DNA of 64,000 bases from Propionimicrobium sp963511305 (GTDB lineage: Bacteria > Actinomycetota > Actinomycetes > Propionibacteriales > Propionibacteriaceae), in contig CAUPIJ010000004.1 in assembly GCA_963511305.1 (NCBI GenBank), positions 1 to 64,000 on the forward strand, given 5' to 3'. Shown here in pieces: positions 1 to 7,134 of this stretch. A model generated the notes under the pieces. That model was not told the DNA's origin. It ran no database searches and saw nothing but the letters and a program-made list of their open reading frames with translations. Both the position numbers and the translations under genes were made by a program. Position 1 is the first letter of the stretch; each line of letters begins with the position of its first letter.

Positions 1-781
1 TCCTTGCCAGCACGTCAGCGATCTCTGTATCGCTAAGTTCTGCTGGTGGGGCGAACTCGTGCTTTGCAAGGGCGAGGTTGGCTTCGGCTCTTGCCCGACA
101 CGTCGGTGCAATACGACAGAACTGGCACCACGAGCCTGGACAAAAATCGCCCTCCCCCGCCGCTGCCAGTTCAGCTTTCGGTTTCACTTCCGCTTCGGCC
201 CAGTGCTCGAGTTCAGTGACTGGGATTTCCCAGGTGTCGACGTTGCCCCGACGTGGCTGGTAAATCGTGACTGCTACGGCCTCGATGTCATACAGATCCC
301 CGAAAGCGTGGATTGCACCGAGTGCGTACAGCATGAGCTGCGGGTTGTGCTCGGCCTCAACGAGGACGCCTTGCCCGTACTTCAGATCAATGATCTGCAA
401 GGTAGGTTCGGCGATGATCACGCAGTCCCCGGTGCCGAAACCGCCCGGCACCACATGGCTGAAGTCGAGGCGTTGCTCGATCAGCACCTGCGGATCCCCA
501 CAGGTCTCCTCAGCCAACGAGATGTGTTCTTGGACGTAGGCGACGTAGTCATCGGTGTAGTGCTGCATCTCCTCGTCGATCCAGTCGGATTCCGGCTTGG
601 ACGTGGGTGCCTGGTGGAGGGCGTGCCGCAGTTTCCATTCGGCGAGGGCGTGTGCGACGGTGCCCTGCTCGGCAGCCGCCGACGACGAGTCCGGCTCACG
701 GGATTCCAGCACTGCGCTGGGTGGGCAGTTCAGCCACCGGTGCGCACCCGAGGCGCTGAGTAGCGCGTGCTGGTCAGGCAT
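1..781 (-). CDS. DUF2800 family PD-(D/E)XK nuclease, phage/ICE type (3' end outside window)
   Basis: Reading the minus strand from an ATG at 781 gives an open frame to the window edge (about 260 residues visible; the C-terminus is missing). It begins MPDQHALLSASGAHRW, followed by a conserved W-x-x-C-P-P-S-A segment. A nuclease-like core follows around IIDLKYGQG (D-x-K). Near the visible end is a four-cysteine cluster, CPGSWCQFCRIAPTC, typical of Cas4/RecB-like nucleases that hold an iron-sulfur cluster. DUF2800 proteins are known from replication modules of prophages and integrative elements in Actinobacteria and Firmicutes. The start overlaps the end of the upstream gene by 8 bases, so the genes are probably co-translated. 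Confidence 0.85.
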   Translation of the reverse strand, partial: MPDQHALLSASGAHRWLNCPPSAVLESREPDSSSAAAEQGTVAHALAEWKLRHALHQAPTSKPESDWIDEEMQHYTDDYVAYVQEHISLAEETCGDPQVLIEQRLDFSHVVPGGFGTGDCVIIAEPTLQIIDLKYGQGVLVEAEHNPQLMLYALGAIHAFGDLYDIEAVAVTIYQPRRGNVDTWEIPVTELEHWAEAEVKPKAELAAAGEGDFCPGSWCQFCRIAPTCRARAEANLALAKHEFAPPAELSDTEIADVLAR

Positions 782-1193
782 CTGACAGCTCCTTCGCCTG
801 CTCCAACAGCCAGCCGTACTTCGCCGGGTCGACCGCCGAGAGCTTGTCTGCGCCGGTGGCGACAATCAGCTGCCGCACCTGCTCGGTGAGCCCTTGGCAG
901 GAGAGCCCGGCAAGGACTCCACGCACATGAGCCAACGACACCGGCTCCGGCTCAGGTACCGGTTCGGGTGCTTGTTCAGGTGTCTGCGGGTGGCTGGCGT
1001 AGTATTCGGCGGCCGCTTCTTCCAGCGCAGGTTGTGCCAGTTGGGCGGCGGCGATCGGACGAGCACCAGGCATCCCGGCATGATCCTCAAACGATTCCCA
1101 CGCCGTCTCCTCGATCGCGGCCGCCAGCATAGTGACGCCTTCGGCAATTCGGTTCAGCGCCAGAATGTGCTTGTTCGCATCGGTGACGTTCAC
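774..1193 (-). CDS. Hypothetical mobile-element protein, 139 aa
   Basis: A 139-residue acidic, alanine-rich protein lying between two overlapping neighbours: it overlaps the upstream gene by 4 bases and the DUF2800 gene by 8. Residues 1-30 look like an amphipathic helix (NRIAEGVTMLAAAIEE). A low-complexity Pro/Glu stretch (PEQAPEPVPEPEPV) links to a C-terminal part of about 50 residues ending in EQAKELSDA. I do not recognise a catalytic motif. Small proteins of this shape commonly precede the DUF2800 nuclease in phage replication cassettes, so a role in single-strand DNA handling or recombination is possible but only inferred from position. Confidence 0.7.
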   Translation of the reverse strand: MNVTDANKHILALNRIAEGVTMLAAAIEETAWESFEDHAGMPGARPIAAAQLAQPALEEAAAEYYASHPQTPEQAPEPVPEPEPVSLAHVRGVLAGLSCQGLTEQVRQLIVATGADKLSAVDPAKYGWLLEQAKELSDA

Positions 1194-1444
1194 GCCGCAT
1201 CACCGCCTTTACGGGTGACGCCGACCGCGTCGGCCAACGTCATCAGGTCGTCGTCGGTTTCGGCGACATGCACCTCGACCGAGGTGGTGTCAGATCCGGG
1301 CAGGAGCACGGCCATGCGATGCTGGGGTCGGCTGGTGCCGAAAATGGCGCGCAGCATCCGCCTGCTCGGGCGGATTTCTTTCGCCCCCAGCGCGGCAGCC
1401 GGGCTGGGATGCTTGGCGATCTTGATCTTGAGCTTGGTGGGCAT
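1190..1444 (-). CDS. Hypothetical mobile-element protein, 84 aa
   Basis: An 84-residue protein starting at ATG 1444, preceded on the minus strand by a GAAGGAAA ribosome-binding sequence. The N-terminus is lysine-rich (MPTKLKIKIAKHPSPAAALG) and the middle is arginine-rich. The C-terminal half reads as beta-strand followed by helix (TTSVEVHVAETDDDLMTLAD). It ends in a 4-base overlap with the next gene, consistent with one phage-type operon. No family is recognised. The reading frame has the G+C-rich third positions expected for this region and is favoured over the several overlapping frames on the other strand. Confidence 0.65.
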   Translation of the reverse strand: MPTKLKIKIAKHPSPAAALGAKEIRPSRRMLRAIFGTSRPQHRMAVLLPGSDTTSVEVHVAETDDDLMTLADAVGVTRKGGDAA

Positions 1445-1542
1445 CCAGGTTTCCTTCCATGTGGGTGGTGCGCCCCATCACCGGGGTGGTGAAGGGAGTG
1501 CCTTGCACCTGTCAGGCATGGGGCGCACCGAAACCGGACGGC

Positions 1543-2049
1543 CTACGACTCGGTAAGTGTTCTGCGCAGCTGCGCCAGACCGCGCGAAATGGCTTTCCGC
1601 ACCGCATCCGCACTGGTCGGCTGGCCTGCGACGGTCTTGTCGGCGGCGATCTCGGTGAACCGGTCGCCACGAAGCACATGCAGCTCGATGTACTCGCGCT
1701 GCGTCGCAGTCAACAAACTCAGCAATTCGACCACCGCGAGGTTGGCCTCGACCTGCTCGGTGAAGTCCGGATCGTCCGAGGCGAAAAAGTCGGCACCCTG
1801 GCCGCCATGGTCGTCATCATCACCGTGGCTGGGTTGGTCGGCGGAGATGTCGGAGCGGCGACGGTTGTCGAGCTCGCGGTATTCGGCGTACACGTCGTCG
1901 AGATAGGCGCAAGCCCACTTCGGACGCGAAGCCGGGTCGCGCAGCTGCGCACGCAACTCCTCGCTGTCAGGCAGATCCGGCACAGGCAGGTCGATCAGGT
2001 TTCCTCTGGGGGTCAGGTACGGGACGGAGAATTGATTGTTGAATCTCAT
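1543..2049 (-). CDS. Sigma-70 region 4-like (helix-turn-helix) phage regulator
   Basis: The C-terminal 60 residues resemble sigma-factor region 4: a helix around LLSLLTATQREYIELHVLRG, then RFTEIAADKTV and a recognition-like helix SADAVRKAISRGLAQLRRTL. Such RNA-polymerase sigma-like proteins sit at the head of replication or packaging modules in actinobacterial prophages and integrative elements. The start at ATG 2049 (MRFNNQFSVPYL) is preferred because AAGGGAAG lies at good spacing. An in-frame GTG at 2136 would add 29 residues without a good ribosome-binding site. The acidic centre (HGDDDDHGG) is probably a flexible linker. It likely regulates the phage-type genes downstream, which is inference. 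Confidence 0.65.
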   Translation of the reverse strand: MRFNNQFSVPYLTPRGNLIDLPVPDLPDSEELRAQLRDPASRPKWACAYLDDVYAEYRELDNRRRSDISADQPSHGDDDDHGGQGADFFASDDPDFTEQVEANLAVVELLSLLTATQREYIELHVLRGDRFTEIAADKTVAGQPTSADAVRKAISRGLAQLRRTLTES

Positions 2050-2329
2050 GAGAGGGCTTCCCTTCTTGCGAAGGGAGACCCCGTTGAGGGCAACCGGCGA
2101 GAGACCGTGGTGTTGAACGGAAACAGAGACGGGCACCGACCCGACCCGAGATGAACCCGGATACAGGTGGTGCCCGTCAAGCGCTCAACGGAGGTCTCCC
2201 GAATACGGTTGAAAAACGCATGCGGGTGTAGGTGGAAGGCGGCCGGTCGGTGACCGGTACGGCGCTGGCCGCCACAGTGATCGGGCTGTCCTGCCGGTTG
2301 ACGTCTGGCCAGCAGGACAGCCGGAAGGG

Positions 2330-2473
2330 CTACTTGCCCTTACGCAGCTTGGCCTGCGCCAACGCCGAAGCTGCGACCGACTTCGTCTTGGCCGAGGTGC
2401 GGCCGTCGCGCAGCAGTGCGGACGCCTTCTTGGCGACCGGTCGAGACGTCTGCTTCGTGTTACGGGTTCCCAT
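2330..2473 (-). CDS. Small basic protein, 47 aa
   Basis: A 47-residue frame starting MGTRNTKQTSRPVAKKAS and ending AQAKLRKGK. It is rich in Lys, Arg, Ala, Ser and Thr and has no hydrophobic core. A near-perfect ribosome-binding site (AGGAGGTG at 2482-2489) lies 8 bases before the ATG, which makes translation very likely. Small proteins with this composition occur beside toxin-antitoxin and mobile-element genes in many bacteria, but I do not know a function. It is transcribed divergently from the ABC-3C operon that begins at 2659; the shared 185-base gap should hold promoters for both. Confidence 0.7.
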   Translation of the reverse strand: MGTRNTKQTSRPVAKKASALLRDGRTSAKTKSVAASALAQAKLRKGK

Positions 2474-2658
2474 GTCTCTTCTCACCTCCTCGCGACACAT
2501 TCGTGTACTTGATGTTCAGAAACGTGCACTTCGAGGTAGAATTGACATATCTTCGTCCCAGGGACTGCACTCGGTTTCTGAACCTGTTATCACGGTAGGA
2601 AAACGAGTCGCTGGCACCCGAGGCGAGACAAGACGGCAGAAGACGGAGAGGAGACGAG

Positions 2659-3702
2659 ATGGGCACATCTCCAGACCCTCGCTATGCGCTGGGCGCTTTC
2701 TGTCGAACCGTCCAACCCTTCATGTCAGGTGTCGCGCGGACGAAGAAGGGGTTCATGAAGGATTTCTTCGACGCGGTGATGGATAAGGAAACGGTCTTTG
2801 TCGAAACGTCCACGCACGAGAAGACGCGGAATCCGGGAAAGACGTCGATCACCGTTGGAGTGTGGGCTGGGATCAACGAGACCGATCTAGTCCGGTTTTT
2901 CAACGGGGAGAGGAAGCTGCCCGAGTGGAAAGCGCGGGACTTCCATAATCATCTGGACACGAGCAAGGTTGAAGAACTCTGTGACCCTATAGGCGTCGAC
3001 GCACTCGCCACGTTCCAAGAACAGCTCACGATGGCCAACATCAATGTGCACGATGTGAGGCAAGTGCCCTCGGCTGTGGGGCAATGGCTGAAAGCGATCC
3101 TGTGGGCAAACAGCAACGACCGGGATTTGCTCGCTGACGGTGCGGCCCCGCAGACGCAGCCAGATTTGTTCACCAATCTGCCGTTAGCCGAAGGCAGGAT
3201 CAGTGGCGGCAAGCTTCATTTGGGGACTTCGTCACTGCCGTGGAAGCCCACCCCGAATGTTCCTGAGTCGCCCGATCCTGCGCTCGAATCCGGCTACACC
3301 ACACAGATGTTCGCCGCTCTCGCCGAGCACCTGGGAACTCCGGTTGCCGATATCGGTGACCTGCCCGATCGATATCAGAAGGCGTTCACCAGGCAGCGTG
3401 GGCATTTCTGGGATGCTGAAGGGGTTCGCCGTAACCTTCGGGATCTCATCCCCGCTGGAGAGCAGGAGTTCTCAGCGATGAAGGAAGACCTGTTCGACGG
3501 GGTTGTCGAAATCTGCGAGGCGGACTACGACGACGGATACCTGCGGATGAACGCGACCCTGAGCAAGGCGGCCTATTTCGCGTTGAACGGTTCGGTCATT
3601 GTGAAGTTTCCGTCGATGGTGCGGGCAACCCACAAGAAGGGTATGTGCCACATGCTCGTCAACGATGATCAACTGCACTGGGTAGTCTGCCGTGACGACT
3701 AG
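2659..3702 (+). CDS. ABC-3C (ABC-three component) system protein, putative effector component
   Basis: A 347-residue protein, first in the defence operon, with a strong ribosome-binding sequence (GAGAGGAGACGAG) directly before ATG 2659. The N-terminal 90 residues (MSGVARTKKGFMKDFFDAVM and onward) look like a separate small domain. The C-terminal third (FDGVVEICEADYDDGYLRMN to residue 340) has the position and size of the family's conserved C-terminal domain. The assignment rests mainly on context. The next two genes are a middle component and a DUF3732-type coiled-coil ATPase, the known three-gene order of ABC-3C conflict systems, in which the first protein carries the toxic or DNA-acting domain. 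No classical nuclease motif is evident, so its activity is open. Confidence 0.6.
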   Translation: MGTSPDPRYALGAFCRTVQPFMSGVARTKKGFMKDFFDAVMDKETVFVETSTHEKTRNPGKTSITVGVWAGINETDLVRFFNGERKLPEWKARDFHNHLDTSKVEELCDPIGVDALATFQEQLTMANINVHDVRQVPSAVGQWLKAILWANSNDRDLLADGAAPQTQPDLFTNLPLAEGRISGGKLHLGTSSLPWKPTPNVPESPDPALESGYTTQMFAALAEHLGTPVADIGDLPDRYQKAFTRQRGHFWDAEGVRRNLRDLIPAGEQEFSAMKEDLFDGVVEICEADYDDGYLRMNATLSKAAYFALNGSVIVKFPSMVRATHKKGMCHMLVNDDQLHWVVCRDD

Positions 3703-4114
3703 CCTGTTTAACACACCCGAGGAGACAGCGACCCGGCTGACCATGTGCCTTTCGCGGGCGCCGCGTCCATTGAGCCTCGACGAGACCACGGCGCTCGATC
3801 TCGCAGCGACCTACATGAAGCAGTTCGGGTTCGGGAACGGGAGCCTTCACGGTGACACCCCGTACGCGGCGGCCGAATATGACGCCCGTCGCAGACGCAT
3901 CCATGCAGGGCTCGCCCGACTCGTACGTACCGGGATGGCGTCCACCGGCGACAACGGCATCACGTTCGGCTCCACCCTGGCCGGTCAGAGTTTCGCGCAA
4001 TCCCTTGACGGTGCGTACGCGGATGCATACGGGCAGGCCGTGGTTCAACTACTGGCACGCGGACTCGGCGTTGTCGTAGTGCAGGTTCAGAAGAAGGTGT
4101 TGCAGCATGGGTAA
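3692..4114 (+). CDS. ABC-3C system middle component
   Basis: A 140-residue protein that begins at GTG 3692, inside the end of the preceding gene (11-base overlap), and overlaps the next gene by 8 bases; all three are therefore translationally coupled. The segment MTTSLFNTPEETATRL and the later helix-rich region (DARRRRIHAGLARLVRTGM) look like a small winged-helix-type adaptor. In ABC-3C systems a short middle component links the ATPase to the effector, and size, order and overlap all match. The last 15 residues (LGVVVVQVQKKVLQHG) are hydrophobic then basic. Sequence motifs alone would not identify it. Confidence 0.65.
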   Translation: MTTSLFNTPEETATRLTMCLSRAPRPLSLDETTALDLAATYMKQFGFGNGSLHGDTPYAAAEYDARRRRIHAGLARLVRTGMASTGDNGITFGSTLAGQSFAQSLDGAYADAYGQAVVQLLARGLGVVVVQVQKKVLQHG

Positions 4115-5945
4115 GCTTTGGATTCGCCAGGTCAAGGCCACCAGAGATGACGGCACCGCTTCGATCATCGATCTGGCTCCCGGTCTGAACTGCATTGTCG
4201 GCCCGTCCAACACCGGCAAGACTAGAATCGCAAAGACGATCACCTTCGCATGTGGCGGCAAGGATCTTCCCTTCACCGATAAAACCGGGTACACGACCGC
4301 AGCCGTTACCTTCGTGACAGCCGATGGTGAGGTAACGCTGTCGCGCTCCACGAAGCGAGGATCAAGCATCGAGGTAGCCTCGACTGATCCCAGCGTGGAG
4401 TCGGGAACGTACTCCCTCAACAACAAGAGCAAGCAGCCAGTCAACAATCTCTTGATCGGCCTGCTGGGGATCAATCCTGGACGTCAGGTCATCACCAACG
4501 AGGCGTTCAATAAAGTGCGCTTCACCTGGCACGCGATTGAGCACATTCTCCTGGTACCGGAGAGCGAAATCGGCCGTCCTGACCTTTCCATCCTTCTTCC
4601 GAAATCTTCTGGACCTCAGTCGCTGACCCAAAACCTGTCGGCACTGCTTGTCCTGGCACAAGACGAAAACTTCGATGAGACAACCTCCCGCGAGAGCGCT
4701 TCGGACAGACGCGCCCGCCGCAGGGCTGTTGAACGCTACATCTACCAGCAGCTCGACATCATCCAGGCACGCAAAGCCGAACTGGAACGCGCTGAACAAC
4801 AAGCCGCAGCCAAGGGCACAACCATCGAGGCATACCTGGCGGGGCTTCGTGCACAGTTGGAAGACCTGCAACACCATCGGGAAGATATCCTCACCCAAGA
4901 CGGCAAGTTGATCGCCACAATTAGTCACCAGACGCAAGAGCTCGAAGGACTTGAAGTAGCCGTCGAGCAACGCGGCACCCTGATCACGCAATATGATGCG
5001 GACATCGCCCGGCTCGACCTTCAGCTCCAGGGCATGAGGCACGACCAGACCCATCCGCATCCCGACACCTGCCAGTTCTGCCACAGCAGGATCGAGACCC
5101 CGCCACCAACTGATGAAGACATCGCAGCCTTTGAAGTTGAGATCGCTCGTATCCAGCGCCTCAAGCGGGAGGCCACAAATGACCTCGACCCGCTACGGCA
5201 AATCGCAGCCGACCTTGCCGCTGACCTGGGACGTAACAAGCAAGCCCATGTCCAGCTGTTGAATCAGCTCACCGGCAACCTCGACCCGGCCACGCGTGCC
5301 ATCCAAACTCAGATTGACCAACTCGCCGCCGCGCAGCGAATCAAAGCTGAGCATGAGCAGCTGGCAGAGCTTGAGCGTCGCTTCCAGAATACGCTGGATG
5401 GAGACGACGAAACCAGCGACCCGGATGCTGAAAAGTTCAAACCACGAGAATACTTCGACGGCGATTTCTACTACTCAATGACTAGATTTATGCAAGACAT
5501 CCTGGAGCAGGCACACTTCCCGGGAGCACAAAGCGCAGCCTTCAATAGTCAAGTCTTCGACATCGAAATCGCGGGGTACGCCAAAGCCGATGAACAAGGC
5601 AAAGGGTACTGCGCCTTCTTCAACACCGTCGTTGTTCTCGCGTTCCATGCGTTCATGAACCGCCGCTCGCCCCACGCACCCGGTTTCGTCATGATCGACA
5701 CCCCACTGCATGGTTTCGACGAGGGCAAGAACACCCCCAACACCTCAATGCGGGCCGGGCTGTTCGAGTACTTCGCCGAACAAGCCAAAGACCAGCAAAT
5801 CATCATCCTGGAAAACACCGACCGAACCGAAGGACTCAAGTACGCAGACCAGACGAGCGTGATCGAGTTTTCCAAGAGCAAGACACAAGGACGCTACGGC
5901 TACCTGAACGATGTGTACGACGTTGCAGAAGAGGAACAGGCATGA
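4107..5945 (+). CDS. ABC-3C system Rad50-like ATPase (DUF3732 family)
   Basis: A 612-residue SMC/Rad50-like ATPase. The N-terminus has the LNCIVGPSNTGKTRIAKTI Walker A region at about residues 29-47. Residues about 200-430 form long charged coiled coils interrupted near residue 322 by CQFCHSRIE, a CxxC motif like the Rad50 zinc hook. The C-terminal lobe carries a Walker B-like segment, GFVMIDTPLHGFDEG, near residue 526. DUF3732 proteins are the ATPase arm of ABC-three-component conflict systems, thought to sense or scan invading DNA and trigger the effector. It overlaps the middle component by 8 bases and the XRE gene by 4. DNA scanning is inference. Confidence 0.8.
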   Translation: MGKLWIRQVKATRDDGTASIIDLAPGLNCIVGPSNTGKTRIAKTITFACGGKDLPFTDKTGYTTAAVTFVTADGEVTLSRSTKRGSSIEVASTDPSVESGTYSLNNKSKQPVNNLLIGLLGINPGRQVITNEAFNKVRFTWHAIEHILLVPESEIGRPDLSILLPKSSGPQSLTQNLSALLVLAQDENFDETTSRESASDRRARRRAVERYIYQQLDIIQARKAELERAEQQAAAKGTTIEAYLAGLRAQLEDLQHHREDILTQDGKLIATISHQTQELEGLEVAVEQRGTLITQYDADIARLDLQLQGMRHDQTHPHPDTCQFCHSRIETPPPTDEDIAAFEVEIARIQRLKREATNDLDPLRQIAADLAADLGRNKQAHVQLLNQLTGNLDPATRAIQTQIDQLAAAQRIKAEHEQLAELERRFQNTLDGDDETSDPDAEKFKPREYFDGDFYYSMTRFMQDILEQAHFPGAQSAAFNSQVFDIEIAGYAKADEQGKGYCAFFNTVVVLAFHAFMNRRSPHAPGFVMIDTPLHGFDEGKNTPNTSMRAGLFEYFAEQAKDQQIIILENTDRTEGLKYADQTSVIEFSKSKTQGRYGYLNDVYDVAEEEQA

Positions 5946-6172
5946 CGAACCCCCACAGCTTCACGGTGAGCTACAAACCGCTGTGGAAAATGCTCATCGA
6001 TAGAGAGCTTCAAAAGCAAGACCTCCGGAAGATGACCGGGCTTTCGGGAGCGACCATCGCCAAGCTCGGCCGCGACGAAAACGTCACCACAACCGTCCTC
6101 GTGAAAATCTGCGAAGCGCTCGACTGCGACCTATCTGACATCGTGACCGTAGCAAAGAAGGAATCAAAATGA
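5942..6172 (+). CDS. XRE/Cro-type small DNA-binding regulator (YozG-like)
   Basis: A 76-residue helix-turn-helix protein: KPLWKMLIDRELQKQDLRKM, then the turn TGLSGATIAKLGRDENVTTT and a third helix, LVKICEALDCDLSDIV. The length matches single-domain Cro/C1-type regulators, including the controller (C) proteins of type II restriction-modification systems. It overlaps the ABC-3C ATPase gene upstream (ATGA) and the XamI-like nuclease gene downstream (ATGA). It may therefore regulate either half of the operon or delay nuclease expression. Which promoter it binds is unknown; no convincing C-box was seen right upstream because the gene lies inside the operon. Confidence 0.85.
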   Translation: MTNPHSFTVSYKPLWKMLIDRELQKQDLRKMTGLSGATIAKLGRDENVTTTVLVKICEALDCDLSDIVTVAKKESK

Positions 6173-7134
6173 GCACACCCAAGATCAATCGGCACAGAGT
6201 TGACCTCTGGAAAGAGGATGTTTACCAATCTGTGAAGATGTACAACGAATGGTTCCTTGAAGCTGCGCCTGAGGCCTACCGTGGATCTCGTTCTGCCGTT
6301 ATTGATGAAGTCGAGCATCTCTTTGAAGCTACTGATTACATGAATCGGCTTACTCCACAGGACATCATTGACAACCCACAGATCATCGGCACACTTCGGA
6401 TGGTCACGGCGCCACCCATCGCTCGTGACCGCCTAGTTGGTCTTGCCGATGTTCCGAAATCTCTCGTGAACACCCTAGAACAAGGGCGACTTCCTGCCCG
6501 GATGTCTGATGAAGCGCTCCGCCAGAACCTGACTCAGATTATTGCAATCATTATGGAGTTGCTCGACGACACCCTTTTCGAATGGGTCGAGACGAAAACG
6601 CCACCGTCTCATAAACAGGTCGAGCTTGCCTCAGTCGTAGTGGGAGATCGTAGATGCGGCGCTGTGACCGACCCCATTATTCGTAACGCCCAGGAAGCGC
6701 GCCAAATGGCTGTTATGCGGGAATGGCTGACCGCGCGGGGTTACCGAGAAGAACGCTTCTCTAGCGACGTAGCTTTGAAAGACCTCCCTGCAGGAACCTT
6801 CTCTGTACACCACAATGTCCCAGTCCAGAATCAAGACGGCAAGATCATCAACATGCCGATTGACCTTGTCGTTCAGCCACACGTGCACAGACCATCTGGC
6901 TTCCCTGTCCTTATCGAAGCCAAGAGTGCTGGTGACTTCACCAATACGAATAAGAGACGCAAGGAGGAGGCGACAAAGGCACATCAACTAAAGCGTACTT
7001 ACGGAAAGGAACTTGACCTTCTCCTTCTTCTATGCGGTTATTTTGATGCTGGATACCTTGGCTACGAAGCTGCTGAGGGGCTCGACTGGATCTGGGAACA
7101 TCGTGTGGAGGATCTCGAAATTGCAGGGATTTGA
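6169..7134 (+). CDS. XamI-family type II restriction endonuclease
   Basis: A 321-residue protein resembling the XamI restriction endonuclease family (XamI and its isoschizomer SalI cut GTCGAC). The N-terminal helical part contains SRSAVIDEVEHLF and VTAPPIARDRLVGLADVPKS, which are characteristic of the family. A nuclease-like core follows around PIDLVVQPHVHRPSGFPVLIEAKSAG (D...E-x-K, about residues 226-252). It starts at ATG 6169 in a 4-base overlap with the XRE gene and ends 14 bases inside the methyltransferase gene. The codon use is visibly poorer in G+C than in the ABC-3C genes, suggesting separate acquisition. The GTCGAC specificity is inferred from the family. Confidence 0.85.
   Translation: MSTPKINRHRVDLWKEDVYQSVKMYNEWFLEAAPEAYRGSRSAVIDEVEHLFEATDYMNRLTPQDIIDNPQIIGTLRMVTAPPIARDRLVGLADVPKSLVNTLEQGRLPARMSDEALRQNLTQIIAIIMELLDDTLFEWVETKTPPSHKQVELASVVVGDRRCGAVTDPIIRNAQEARQMAVMREWLTARGYREERFSSDVALKDLPAGTFSVHHNVPVQNQDGKIINMPIDLVVQPHVHRPSGFPVLIEAKSAGDFTNTNKRRKEEATKAHQLKRTYGKELDLLLLLCGYFDAGYLGYEAAEGLDWIWEHRVEDLEIAGI

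Noticed and set aside
2050..2136. Longer start (GTG 2136) for the sigma-like protein
   Set aside because: No ribosome-binding sequence; ATG 2049 has AAGGGAAG at suitable distance.
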